Below are positions 1 to 8,016 of a stretch of 36,360 nucleotides of DNA, in pieces. The position numbers were made by a program, and so were the translations under genes. The stretch is taken from the IMG/VR virus record IMGVR_UViG_3300025592_000032, positions 1 through 36,360 of that record; one strand, written 5' to 3'. This DNA comes from a virus. The notes below the pieces were generated by a model. That model made no database searches and had not been told where the DNA came from. It saw only the letters and a program-made list of their open reading frames with translations. Every line of letters starts with the position of its first letter. Positions within the stretch are counted from its first letter, which is position 1.

Positions 1-644
1 CAGGTGGGGCAGTTGTTTGTTTGGGAGTAAACGTTGCGGTTCGGATGGTTCGGCATCCAAGGACGTATCTTGTAATAAACTTTCATCAACAAGTCAACAT
101 CTTGACGCGCATACTTGATCATCCTTCGCCACGATTTCTCATCGCCACGCATACAACCAGCCCACGTTTTGAACCCACCCGTTTCTTCCTTCACCCCCAA
201 GTCAAGGTGCTTACCCAAGTCCCCCAACTTGTTGGAGTTAAACATGAAGTGACGGCGAGCAACCTTCAACGTGTCCACAGATTTCGGTACCGCTATCGGC
301 CCCAACCCGTGTTTCACGAAACGAGCGTTCGCTTTACGCATATCGAACTTATCGCCGTTGTGGGCTACCACAATGTCAGCTTCGTTCAACAACTCCCATA
401 GTTGCTTCACAACATGGTAATCGTTTTCAGGGTCCTTCTTGTACGCAGCCGCGTAATCCGTCATCGCACAAACATGAGTTTTCTTTTCGTGTTCCCAACG
501 ATATGACACACACAGGATGTACCATTCCCGGTCGTGGGCGATCACGTTTTGCTCATAATGCCCCCACACATATGCCAAGTTCGGGGCTGTTTCAAGGTCG
601 TAGAAAAGAACCTTTACGGGATTGTCAACAATCGTACGAGGCAT
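1..644 (-). CDS. DnaQ-like DEDDy 3'-5' exonuclease, N-terminal 214 residues (runs off the left edge)
   Basis: RNase H-fold exonuclease expected to remove nucleotides from DNA 3' ends. Visible motifs are FYDLET (D16, E18), AHNGDKFD (D98, D101), D124, and YARQD near the end (Y178, D182), which fits the DEDDy subclass. The ATG at 644 was chosen because GGGAGG lies 5 nt upstream. It overlaps the end of the upstream tail gene by 31 bp. The reading stops at the window edge inside a CPT(C) motif. The matching C-terminus, CGSTDL...YQRWQCMGC, lies at 36218..36356 and joins in frame once the shared CAGG is merged, giving a 260-residue protein with a four-Cys zinc ribbon (C212, C215, C238, C241). The family is seen directly. 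The exact role (replication, repair or degradation of host DNA) is not shown by context. Confidence 0.9.
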   Translation of the reverse strand, partial: MPRTIVDNPVKVLFYDLETAPNLAYVWGHYEQNVIAHDREWYILCVSYRWEHEKKTHVCAMTDYAAAYKKDPENDYHVVKQLWELLNEADIVVAHNGDKFDMRKANARFVKHGLGPIAVPKSVDTLKVARRHFMFNSNKLGDLGKHLDLGVKEETGGFKTWAGCMRGDEKSWRRMIKYARQDVDLLMKVYYKIRPWMPNHPNRNVYSQTNNCPT

Positions 645-2464
645 GTGCCCTCCCACCAGTTCCCATCGTCGGAAAAGCGAACAGGTTGAAGTTCCAAATC
701 TTCAACCGAAACATCCGATGAACGTTCGCCTTCTTCATATGTAACTACTTTAGCAGACGTGACTAGCGAAAGTAACGCATTGTACGCATCGTGGGTGTCG
801 TAACCCACCGGTGCGCCTGCCCCAGAGGAAGTCATCACGCGGCCTTGTAGCACCAGGGGGGCGATTATTTCTTCTATTCGTTCCGGTTGGGGGCGCGCAT
901 CCAACGACCAGCGATGCAGGATCGGGCCTGAAGTGGTGGTTGTGGTGTCGCGTGTTAACACGATTTTCGCTTCAAATACTTCGCCGGATACATCGCCGCC
1001 TGCCGGGGCGTAAGTTGTTTCCCCTGTCGCCGGTAACGTCATTGTGGTTTCGACATTGGTGGGGCTAGTTAACGTTACGGTGGCGGTGCCGGTTACTTCG
1101 GAGATGCCTCCGCGGAAACCAAGCCCTGAACTGTAGTCAGCGGTGGCACGGTAATCGGTTGGGGTGCCTGCCCCTGATTGTTCTGTCGCGAACCTGCCTG
1201 ATACTGCTCGTATGAGTTTGTTGGCGACCGTCGAATAAGTTATTGTTCCGACGTTTAGTTCACCGTCTGTGGATAAGTCACCGGTGTAGTCTTCGCCGTA
1301 CAGTTCACCGCTGCTATCAGTGAAAAACAGTTTGTTATTGACGATCTCTAATGAGTCAACAACACCATACGAGGAAGAATCGAAGGCAAGGAACCGGCTG
1401 TACGCGGGCACCAAAGTGTCTACGAATACGGTTAAGTCTGCTTTGTATGTGTCGCCGTTGGCGCAACCCCAGTATGCGTATTGTCCTGATATGCGTACAC
1501 CGGATGCCGCTCCGCCTGTATCTATAACGGGGCCGAATGTTACGGATCGTGTATCGTTTTGGTTGATGACACCGAAACGGACACCTTTGGAGGTGGCGAC
1601 GATGATGATTTCACCGAACGTATCCATGCTGAACGGCCCCGAAAAGGTTTCACCTACCGGCAGTACACCGGCAGTAACAGGGTACGATAACGAACCGTCG
1701 GCGGTAGATAGCGTGGTCGCGCACAACACGCCTTGACCGGCCATGTTCGTAGCGACATAAATCGCTTGAGGCCCGCCTTTGATAGCGACACAAGTACCGG
1801 GCAGCGTCTCATCCAATGCTGAACCGGAGATACCGCCCGCCGAACCCAACTCAACGAGGCGCGTACCGTCGGCAGCCAGCAACCGTCCGTTAGCGAACTC
1901 AATAATGTCAGCAGCAAACGCCCCGATAGTCGCACCAGCGGTAGTGGACGACACTGTTGCCTTAACCACCGCAGAACCGGTCGCAGAGTAAAGGCTAGTG
2001 CCGTCCGAGGTCCAATCCGTTATCGCCGCCCCCTGGTCGGAGGAAGAGAAAGTAGGGGAAGCCGCATCGGGGCTACCGTACTTCAGGTATTGGCCGTCAG
2101 AGAAATAGAACACAGTGCCATTAACTGTACGAGCGTACAGGTTGCTGTTTGTGCCAGTGGATTTCGTTTCGATTGCTTTACATAAACTGATTTGCCCTTT
2201 AGTAAACACATCAATGTTTTTACTAGACGAAAACCTTGCACGATCCGAATCGGCAGCGTCGTAAACGGTTTGCCCAGCACCGTGCGACCAGTCGGTTTCC
2301 GAACGAACCCATTGACCGGCGGTAGATAACGTGTGTTCGCCAACGTCGGTAGACATGTCGCGTTGCTCTCGTTGAGCAGGGACAGTGCGCCGACGATACT
2401 GGCCGTAATCAACTAGATATTCAGCACCGTTTATGGCTACGTCAAAGCGATGGCCGTGAGACAT
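614..2464 (-). CDS. Large minor tail protein, probable beta-propeller
   Basis: A 616-residue protein with no catalytic motif that I recognise. Residues ~60-450 carry many short beta-strand blocks of the type 'GRLLAADGTRLVEL', 'YFSDGQYLKYG', 'KLFFTDSSGELYGEDY'. They recur about every 40-50 residues, as in beta-propeller or WD-like structural proteins. The N-terminus (GAEYLVDYGQY) and C-terminal region (SARVV/EDLELQPVRFSDDGNWW) look like assembly domains. It starts with TAATG overlap to the connector-like gene upstream, so it belongs to the same late structural operon. Likely a tail-tip or appendage protein exposed on the virion. A receptor-binding role is possible but only inferred. Confidence 0.6.
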   Translation of the reverse strand: MSHGHRFDVAINGAEYLVDYGQYRRRTVPAQREQRDMSTDVGEHTLSTAGQWVRSETDWSHGAGQTVYDAADSDRARFSSSKNIDVFTKGQISLCKAIETKSTGTNSNLYARTVNGTVFYFSDGQYLKYGSPDAASPTFSSSDQGAAITDWTSDGTSLYSATGSAVVKATVSSTTAGATIGAFAADIIEFANGRLLAADGTRLVELGSAGGISGSALDETLPGTCVAIKGGPQAIYVATNMAGQGVLCATTLSTADGSLSYPVTAGVLPVGETFSGPFSMDTFGEIIIVATSKGVRFGVINQNDTRSVTFGPVIDTGGAASGVRISGQYAYWGCANGDTYKADLTVFVDTLVPAYSRFLAFDSSSYGVVDSLEIVNNKLFFTDSSGELYGEDYTGDLSTDGELNVGTITYSTVANKLIRAVSGRFATEQSGAGTPTDYRATADYSSGLGFRGGISEVTGTATVTLTSPTNVETTMTLPATGETTYAPAGGDVSGEVFEAKIVLTRDTTTTTSGPILHRWSLDARPQPERIEEIIAPLVLQGRVMTSSGAGAPVGYDTHDAYNALLSLVTSAKVVTYEEGERSSDVSVEDLELQPVRFSDDGNWWEGTCLVRLLTIP

Positions 2465-3348
2465 TAACGCCCGCTTCTATGCCACTGACGCGGATACAAC
2501 TGTTGCAAACGTGCCGCTTCAGCGTTGATCCGTTCCTGCCTACGGAACCGAAGGTCACGCATAGACGCAGAAATCGCACCCGAAGGTACTTCTTCGCCGC
2601 GACGCATCGGAGCTTGATGAGTAATGGTTTCGCGAGCAATCGGTTTGAAAGACATGATCGCCAACGCTGCCCCCATTGCTGGCAAATCGTATGCTTCGCT
2701 GTGTAAACCAGTGGAAGCCAAAGTGCTGGCCGTGGTAGTTAGCGAAGTAAATCCTTTAGTGTATTCGACTCGCACGGTTTGGCCGGGGGTGGGGGTATCG
2801 AATAAGATGAGGCCGACTCCTGAAGCGAAGTCGCCGGTGTCGCGGTTGCGTCGCAAAGTGAATCGGCGTACTTGTGGTTCGGAAAGAGAGGAGGCTTTAT
2901 CAGTGAATGTTACTTGGTGTACACCGAGTACGTCTGCCGCTAAATCGTATCCGTCTAGTGTTGCGTCGGCAGTAAACGTTTTGGTGGCGACCTGGTATAG
3001 GCCGTTGCGTGGCGACGATAAGTCTGCGAGGTCGTCGTTTAACGCGTCTAACACCATGTGGGCAGGGTATTGAGGGTTGGAGCGTACAATGTCACCAGAC
3101 GCGTGTGTAGCCCCTGTGGAGCCTCCGTAGCCTCTCATCACCCCGATAGTCGTACCAGCGACGGAAGTAACGTACATGAGTTCTGTGCCTATCTCCATGA
3201 GGCTGCCTACAACTACTGGTCCCGCGTCAAACTCTAGGCTGACACTGGATTCTGTTGCGTCTAAATCGACGTTGATGCGGTTTAGGGCTTCGACGGTTCC
3301 GCCTAGAAGGAGGTCGCGTGTTTTATCTATCCATATTTGTGCGGTCAT
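2464..3348 (-). CDS. Virion structural protein, connector or tail-adaptor-like
   Basis: 294 residues. Residues ~45-95 hold the block 'GTELMYVTSV..GVMRGYGGSTGATHASGDIVRSNP'. This block (membrane-free beta domain with RG.GGS...H..G) is common in phage head-tail connector or baseplate-neighbour proteins. A second beta-rich domain follows at ~105-200 (FTADATLDGYDL...RRFTLRRNR). The C-terminus is basic and helical (SMRDLRFRRQERINAEAARLQQLYPRQW). It is coupled by ATGA overlap to the upstream zinc-ribbon gene and by TAATG to the large tail protein downstream, so the products are probably made together. A structural role is well supported by context; the exact position in the virion is not. Confidence 0.55.
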   Translation of the reverse strand: MTAQIWIDKTRDLLLGGTVEALNRINVDLDATESSVSLEFDAGPVVVGSLMEIGTELMYVTSVAGTTIGVMRGYGGSTGATHASGDIVRSNPQYPAHMVLDALNDDLADLSSPRNGLYQVATKTFTADATLDGYDLAADVLGVHQVTFTDKASSLSEPQVRRFTLRRNRDTGDFASGVGLILFDTPTPGQTVRVEYTKGFTSLTTTASTLASTGLHSEAYDLPAMGAALAIMSFKPIARETITHQAPMRRGEEVPSGAISASMRDLRFRRQERINAEAARLQQLYPRQWHRSGR

Positions 3349-3737
3349 GTTTTGCTCTTTAAGTATTCGCCTACGGCTTTGCGGGTTTTATCGTTTTTGA
3401 TTGCTTGTCCTGAGTCTATCTCAAATCCGGTGGATGCTTTTTTTTCTAGCTCAGACGCACCCTGGATCATTGGTGGTTGGTGGCCTTCTTTGCGTAGGCG
3501 TTTGTATGCGTCCATGTCTTTGGTTTGTTGTTTTTCTGCTCCGGCGAGTCCGGCGGTGGTGCCGTGGTCTGTGCTGTAGAATCCTTCGCCTTTGAGTATG
3601 ACGTTGGCTGCGTTGAATACGCGGTTGACTGTGCCGTCGCATACACCGGCGCAGTGGGTTAGTGGGTCTTCGTGGAATGTTTGGTGTGTTTCGTATTCTT
3701 CGCCGCAGGTTTGGCAGCGGTATTGGTAGGTGGGCAT
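3345..3737 (-). CDS. FmdB-like zinc ribbon protein
   Basis: 130 residues. The N-terminus MPTYQYRCQTCGEEYE with C8, C11, C29 and C33 is the FmdB/CxxC-CxxC regulatory-protein zinc ribbon. The rest is charged and probably helical (DMDAYKRLRKEGHQPP, EKKASTGFEID). Members occur widely in bacteria and tailed phages, usually without a proven function. Its start overlaps the stop of the oxygenase gene upstream (TAATG) and its stop overlaps the next start (ATGA), so it is made with virion genes. It could be a minor virion component, a chaperone or a regulator. The + strand here is T/G rich, unlike the C/A-rich neighbours, so its codon choice differs from the oxygenase gene beside it. Confidence 0.7.
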   Translation of the reverse strand: MPTYQYRCQTCGEEYETHQTFHEDPLTHCAGVCDGTVNRVFNAANVILKGEGFYSTDHGTTAGLAGAEKQQTKDMDAYKRLRKEGHQPPMIQGASELEKKASTGFEIDSGQAIKNDKTRKAVGEYLKSKT

Positions 3738-4366
3738 TATGCTGTCTCCGATTGTTCAATAAAGGTAGTGATAATCGTTTTATGTCCGCTCAAAGGAATC
3801 TCACCACGATGCGGATACAACCAATGCGACGGGAAAAGAAGAACCTTCCCTGCCTCAGGTTTGATCTTTAACCCTGACTTCGTGAACGTAGTTTCGCCGC
3901 CCTCTTCAACATCGTTCAAATAAATCAAAGCAGCAAGGAACCTACTTTTCGTTTCACCGAAAGGCCCGCCATCAATATGCTCCGTATAAAAACCATGACC
4001 CTCTTCGTAGCGTTGCACCTGAAAACCTGTGTCACCCAAAGGCCAACAGTAGCCCGCTAGTCCGTCGTACTGGGAAACGTAATGGTTGATGCACTTACTT
4101 AAAGAGGTTTGTATTTCGTCTTCAAACCACCCGTTTTCTTTTTCGTACAGTTCCCCCATTTTAGGGGAGAGTTCAAAGTCGGAGGAGTTTTTGACAGCAG
4201 GATTGACCCCCAGCATCGATTTGCCTTCCGCTAAAACACCTGCTTCCCACAGCGCATCCCAATGCTGGGCCAGTAAACCATCTACCTGTTTGCACGTTTC
4301 AGGGTTCACAGCGTTCTTGTAAACAGCGATACCGCCCCATAGCCCCGCAGGGAAATCTACGTTCAT
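3737..4366 (-). CDS. 2-oxoglutarate/Fe(II)-dependent oxygenase (prolyl 4-hydroxylase-like)
   Basis: 209 residues with a jelly-roll dioxygenase signature. The iron triad is H130 and D132 (YTEHIDGG) plus H186 (YPHRGEI), and K196 (SGHKTIITTF) is placed to bind 2-oxoglutarate. Supporting blocks are FLAALIYLND and GETTF followed by PEAGKVLLFPS, typical of P4Hc-type enzymes. These hydroxylate proteins or small substrates using O2 and 2-oxoglutarate. Related genes are common in aquatic phages, where substrates are mostly unknown. It sits inside the tail operon, joined by ATGA and TAATG overlaps, which makes hydroxylation of a virion or tail protein an attractive inference. All catalytic residues look intact. 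Confidence 0.88.
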   Translation of the reverse strand: MNVDFPAGLWGGIAVYKNAVNPETCKQVDGLLAQHWDALWEAGVLAEGKSMLGVNPAVKNSSDFELSPKMGELYEKENGWFEDEIQTSLSKCINHYVSQYDGLAGYCWPLGDTGFQVQRYEEGHGFYTEHIDGGPFGETKSRFLAALIYLNDVEEGGETTFTKSGLKIKPEAGKVLLFPSHWLYPHRGEIPLSGHKTIITTFIEQSETA

Positions 4367-5100
4367 GCGCCTGTTGGCATAAAACCGATACCAGCGGATC
4401 GTTGAATCAGATCAAGTAGCCACGGTTCGACAATAGTGCCTGTAATGTCAGGCGGCTCAGTTGGTTCCTGAGCATCCGTGTTGCCTTCCAAAAAGAGTTG
4501 AACCTTATTTGGAGGCACGTTATCCCATATCCATGTTTTGATTTCTTCGGTCATCCCCAAACCGATAATCATCTGTTTGGCGACATCCACCATCGGCTCC
4601 GTCGAACCAAACAACTCTCCAGCGGTTTCCCACTCCAAAAGAAGTCTCAAAACTTCTTGCAGGGTGCGGGCAGTAACCGAATGTCGGCCTTTGACAACAG
4701 CAAGTTCAGCACCCTCGTCAGATGACTCCATGTAAACGATAGTACCACCACAATCAGGGTTCCCCATTACAACATCTAGGTACTCCAAGGAACTGAAAAG
4801 CAAATCATGGTTCCCTGTGAGCGCATACGGTTGAGTCAAAGACTCGCAGTTGCATACCTGCAACGCTTCGTCCCATTCGTGGAACCCCATAGGGCCAAAG
4901 TTGTTTATTCCCCCGTCGCAACGAACATGGCCGTCTTCATCGACAAGTTCAATGTTGGGTATCAGCCGTGTGAAAGAAAATATCCCCTTAGAGTTATTAA
5001 CCGACCATGTGCTTCCGTCTTCGGTATATGTGCGGGCAGGGAGTTTATTGTAGTAGCCGACCCCACCACGATGCTGTGGCTGGTCAATAAAGTCTGCCAT
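4363..5100 (-). CDS. Conserved-looking hypothetical protein in the tail operon
   Basis: I do not recognise this 245-residue protein. It begins MADFIDQPQHRGGVGYYNK. The N-terminal part (residues ~10-125) is beta-rich with CDGG and CNCES motifs. The C-terminal half is helical (TLQEVLRLLLEWE, MVDVAKQMIIGLG) and ends with a Pro/Thr-rich stretch. An in-frame ATG four codons earlier (5112) overlaps the stop of the fibre gene, but GGAGG sits 5-6 nt before the ATG at 5100, so I prefer the shorter form. Its stop overlaps the start of the oxygenase gene (ATGA), so it is tightly coupled to that enzyme. It could be its substrate, partner or a tail component. Confidence 0.55.
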   Translation of the reverse strand: MADFIDQPQHRGGVGYYNKLPARTYTEDGSTWSVNNSKGIFSFTRLIPNIELVDEDGHVRCDGGINNFGPMGFHEWDEALQVCNCESLTQPYALTGNHDLLFSSLEYLDVVMGNPDCGGTIVYMESSDEGAELAVVKGRHSVTARTLQEVLRLLLEWETAGELFGSTEPMVDVAKQMIIGLGMTEEIKTWIWDNVPPNKVQLFLEGNTDAQEPTEPPDITGTIVEPWLLDLIQRSAGIGFMPTGA

Positions 5101-5111
5101 TATTTCCTCCA

Positions 5112-6146
5112 TCAGGTTTTAATGATGAACACAAAGGGTTCAACATTAACTGTAGTGGACACGGTAGAAGAGGAAAGGGCGTGGTTGTGGTTTGCAGAGT
5201 TTGTAGTGACCGTAGCCGACATTGAGTGCGAGTGGGATGCTCCACCGTTCGCTGTCGTGAACCCATGAGTGTGGTTACCTGAGTTTCCCCCAGTAGTCAC
5301 GTTGTGAGTATGCGAGGCCCCAGAAGCGTTCGTGCCATGTGTATGGGAAGCACCAGATGCGTTCGTATTGTGAGTGTGCCATGAAGACACATTCCCTGTG
5401 TTGGTATTGCCGTTGGTGCCTTTTGTGTAGACATGGCTATGGTTAGAAGAAGGGTTCCCCGTACTATGCGTATGGTTCGCAGAAGCATTCCCCGTATTAT
5501 GAGTATGGTTAGCGGAACCATTACCCGAAGTACCATTATGCGTATGGTTAGCAGACTGATTACCCGTGTTCCCAGTATGCGTATGAGTAGCAGTAGCCGC
5601 ACCAGTATTAGCCGAAAAGTTGTGCGTATGGCCGACAGACTCATTGCCCAACCCCAACGCATCCAAAGACGAAGCCCCAGCCAAAGTAGTAGCAGTAGGG
5701 GACGTACCCGAAGCGATACCCATCGCCAACTTGTCAATAGGGTTCGGCAGGTTAAACGTCGTAGACCCATCGCCTACGCCGTAACGAGTTCCGACCGCAG
5801 CAAACAAATCAGAATAGGTGGTTCGCGATACTGCCGCACCGTCGCATTCAAGCCAACCGCTAGGGGCAGTAGAACCCGCCCACATCGAAACAGCCCCCGA
5901 GGGAGAACCCCCAGCAGCAGCCCAAGAAGAACCACCCGAACCATTAGCCGTCAACACATCGCCAGAAGAAGCACCAGTAGCATCAGCCGAACCAATACCT
6001 AACTTAGTTTCAACCGCAATCAAAGCAGTCGAATGATTCGCATGAACAACATCATGCTCAAAACCCGTAGCATCCAAATCCGTCGTAGAAGACGGAGAAG
6101 GCTGTTCCGAAGAAGTATCCAAAGACGTAGGAAAGTTACTTGCCAT
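5112..6146 (-). CDS. Tail fibre with collar domain and His-x-His repeats
   Basis: 344 residues. Residues 1-55 form an attachment module (DLDATGFEHDVVHAN...VETKLGIGS) shared with the fibre at 8745..9440. Residues ~84-142 match the phage tail collar domain (GAVSMWAGSTAPSGWLECDG, TFNLPNPIDKL). Residues ~172-322 contain twelve HTH/HSH/HNH motifs in Gly/Asn/Ser/Ala-rich spacers. In known phage needles and fibres, HxH motifs in trimers coordinate metal ions along the shaft; that role here is inferred. The protein ends VEPFVFIIKT, a usual end for collar proteins. It lies between two other tail genes and probably forms part of the adhesion device. Confidence 0.85.
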   Translation of the reverse strand: MASNFPTSLDTSSEQPSPSSTTDLDATGFEHDVVHANHSTALIAVETKLGIGSADATGASSGDVLTANGSGGSSWAAAGGSPSGAVSMWAGSTAPSGWLECDGAAVSRTTYSDLFAAVGTRYGVGDGSTTFNLPNPIDKLAMGIASGTSPTATTLAGASSLDALGLGNESVGHTHNFSANTGAATATHTHTGNTGNQSANHTHNGTSGNGSANHTHNTGNASANHTHSTGNPSSNHSHVYTKGTNGNTNTGNVSSWHTHNTNASGASHTHGTNASGASHTHNVTTGGNSGNHTHGFTTANGGASHSHSMSATVTTNSANHNHALSSSTVSTTVNVEPFVFIIKT

Positions 6147-6151
6147 CTAAA

Positions 6152-6985
6152 TCACGCAGCCAATCGTTCATCAACACTCACAGAATACCCAGCATCAGCC
6201 AACAACCCAGCCTCAACCACAGTCAAATCGGGACCAACATGGCCCCCATAAATCACACGAGTAACATTAGCAGACGGAACAGGCTGCCTCTCCGTAACAG
6301 TCGCATTATCAACAATCCACACATTCACACCACGACGACGAGGCGTATAAAAACGAGCCAAACGATTCTCAACATCCAAAGCATTAAAGAACCGTTCACC
6401 CTCCTTCATCCGCGAACCAGAACCAGTAGAACCAGTATCCACACGGCGAGCCAACAAAGTCTCATCCGAAACCACACGGCCACGGATCACCGACGAAACA
6501 ACCTCCGCCGACATACCTGCCTGATGTGCAGGAACAGTACCCACACAAGACACAGCGGCAGCAACAACATTGACAACAGAAGAGGCCGAAGCATCTCCCA
6601 ATAATACTGTTCCGCCGACTTCGGCTGGCGCAACGACCGCGGTAACAGAAACATCGGCAACACCGACAGAACCCGCGCCCTCAACCGCAACCGGCGACGA
6701 CTCAACAACACTCGCAACCGAAACAACCGCAACCGCAGAAACCGCAGCAACACTCGCAGGGGCGACAGAAGCCTCAACAACGACAGACGCAGAGGGGATC
6801 GAAACAGAACCAACAACTGCCCCGACCGCGTTAGCGTCACCCGAAACATTCGCAGCAGAAACAACCGCCGCCCCAGAAACAACCACACCCACCGAAACAG
6901 ACGCAAACAAAACACCCTGGTAAGTAGCGTTAGGTTCGCGATACTCAATGTCCGCATGACGGTAATCAAGAGCTGTCACGTTCAT
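6152..6985 (-). CDS. Val/Ala/Ser-rich probable tail protein
   Basis: 277 residues from the ATG at 6985. A TTG three codons upstream is possible but lacks a ribosome site. Residues ~1-22 are ordinary (VTALDYRHADIEYREPNATYQG). Residues ~22-155 are a striking low-complexity run dominated by V, A, S and G with alternating VxVx patterns, interrupted by acidic residues. The C-terminal ~120 residues are a normal globular domain (RMKEGERFFNALDVENRLARFYTPRR, VIYGGHVGPDLTVVEAG). The alternating pattern suggests a beta-solenoid or shaft rather than membrane helices. It lies between the endolysin group and the collar fibre, so a fibre shaft or tail-tip role is inferred. No family is recognised. Confidence 0.5.
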   Translation of the reverse strand: MNVTALDYRHADIEYREPNATYQGVLFASVSVGVVVSGAAVVSAANVSGDANAVGAVVGSVSIPSASVVVEASVAPASVAAVSAVAVVSVASVVESSPVAVEGAGSVGVADVSVTAVVAPAEVGGTVLLGDASASSVVNVVAAAVSCVGTVPAHQAGMSAEVVSSVIRGRVVSDETLLARRVDTGSTGSGSRMKEGERFFNALDVENRLARFYTPRRRGVNVWIVDNATVTERQPVPSANVTRVIYGGHVGPDLTVVEAGLLADAGYSVSVDERLAA

Positions 6986-7214
6986 GCTCCTCAATCAAAC
7001 GGTGACGTTCCTCATGGACTTTCGTCCAAACCGTCAACCCAATAATATCCGAAGAAACATCTTCCAACCTGTCTTCCAACCTGCCCAACAACGAACCCGT
7101 CGTATGATGACCAGACATTGTTTCCTTCCGCATACGAGCAAGAACCAGCCCGAAAACACCAGTCACCAAAGCGGCACCAATAATCCCGAACGAAGCAACC
7201 CACTCAGCGGACAT
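6966..7214 (-). CDS. Small single-pass membrane protein next to the endolysin
   Basis: 82 residues. Residues ~5-26 (WVASFGIIGAALVTGVFGLVLA) form one clear transmembrane helix, followed by RMRK. Residues ~40-80 are charged and probably a cytoplasmic amphipathic helix or coiled coil (GRLEDRLEDVSSDI, HEERHRLIEEHERDSS). It starts 5 bp after the endolysin stop and overlaps the next gene by 20 bp. Placement beside the endolysin suggests a lysis role (holin, antiholin or spanin-like). However, a better holin candidate is encoded at 35987..36199, so this may be a second lysis component. Function is inferred only from topology and position. Confidence 0.5.
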   Translation of the reverse strand: MSAEWVASFGIIGAALVTGVFGLVLARMRKETMSGHHTTGSLLGRLEDRLEDVSSDIIGLTVWTKVHEERHRLIEEHERDSS

Positions 7215-7219
7215 ACCAT

Positions 7220-7942
7220 TTACCCAATCAACGCTTTATACGTTTTACGGCCAACAATACCATCAGCGATCAAACCATGCGAAAACTGCCACTGCTGAAC
7301 CGCAGCCCGAGACAACGGCCCAAACACGCCATCCGCCTTAGCCCCGACTTTGCCTTGAACCCAACGCACAAACGCTCCACGCATCCGAGGGCGACGCAAA
7401 CGCAATACCTTAACATAAGGAGGAACAGTAGAAGGATGCGGACGAACCACAGCATTAGGTGACATCTCAGCCAAATGAGCATACGCCGTGTCACCAGGAC
7501 ACGCAGTGGCTTTCACATCGCGATGCCCCTTGATCGTAGGATCAGCAGTAATGCGACCTATTTTTTGACCCAACTCGATGAGTTCGCGAACAGCATCTAC
7601 TGCTGCTTGGCTAATCGGTTGCTTCGTAGTATCGCCGATGATAACTATTGCGTAAGAGTTTTTGTTGTGGCCGCGGGTTGCTCCGGGCCGGTTACCCCAA
7701 CCTCGTAGTTCGTAGACGCGCCCTGAGGCTACGCCAACAGCGAAAGAATACGCAATGTCAGCCCATCCTTTGCCGCGGTGAAAGTTTTGGTATCCGCGTA
7801 GGGTTGCGGCTTCGGCGGGGTAGGTGTCGTTGGCGAGCGTCGTGCCGCCATGATGTATAAAGATTTCACTTATAGGTTTCTTATGTTTCGTTGTCCAGCG
7901 GGGGGCTTTTGCTCCCCATCCGGCTCTATTCGTCGGTGTCAT
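7220..7942 (-). CDS. Endolysin: N-acetylmuramoyl-L-alanine amidase with C-terminal peptidoglycan-binding domain
   Basis: 240 residues. Residues ~5-155 are an Amidase_2/PGRP zinc amidase: the zinc ligands are H30 (FIHHGG), H140 (GHRDV) and C148 (ACPGD), with the conserved tyrosine at Y65 (GWADIAYSF). This enzyme cleaves the bond between the glycan and the stem peptide. Residues ~187-238 are a PG_binding_1 repeat (VRWVQGKVGAKADGVFGPLSRAAVQQWQ) that anchors the enzyme to the wall. There is no signal peptide, so export should need a holin. The ATG at 7942 lies inside a tiny upstream reading frame (7926..8000) and has no strong ribosome site, so translation may be coupled. The first half has + strand T/G-rich composition, the second half C/A-rich. 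Confidence 0.92.
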   Translation of the reverse strand: MTPTNRAGWGAKAPRWTTKHKKPISEIFIHHGGTTLANDTYPAEAATLRGYQNFHRGKGWADIAYSFAVGVASGRVYELRGWGNRPGATRGHNKNSYAIVIIGDTTKQPISQAAVDAVRELIELGQKIGRITADPTIKGHRDVKATACPGDTAYAHLAEMSPNAVVRPHPSTVPPYVKVLRLRRPRMRGAFVRWVQGKVGAKADGVFGPLSRAAVQQWQFSHGLIADGIVGRKTYKALIG

Positions 7943-8000
7943 CGGAGGCTTCTTGCTTTAGTTGTTCGATTTCTTTTGCTTGGAGGTTGATGTTTGTCAT
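7926..8000 (-). CDS. Possible 24-residue leader peptide overlapping the endolysin start
   Basis: A short frame from ATG at 8000 to TAG at 7926 encodes a charged peptide (MTNINLQAKEIEQ...DDTDE). It begins 16 bp after the preceding fibre stop and overlaps the first 17 bp of the endolysin gene. There is no clear Shine-Dalgarno before it. It could serve as a coupling leader for the endolysin, whose own ribosome site is weak, or it may be chance. Confidence 0.25.
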   Translation of the reverse strand: MTNINLQAKEIEQLKQEASDDTDE

Positions 8001-8016
8001 GGTTGTAGTCTACCCG

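Noticed and set aside
5433-6002. 189-codon + strand frame opposite the collar fibre
   Set aside because: Product is Arg/Ser/Met repeats generated by the antisense of the His/Asn/Gly repeats; no ribosome site.
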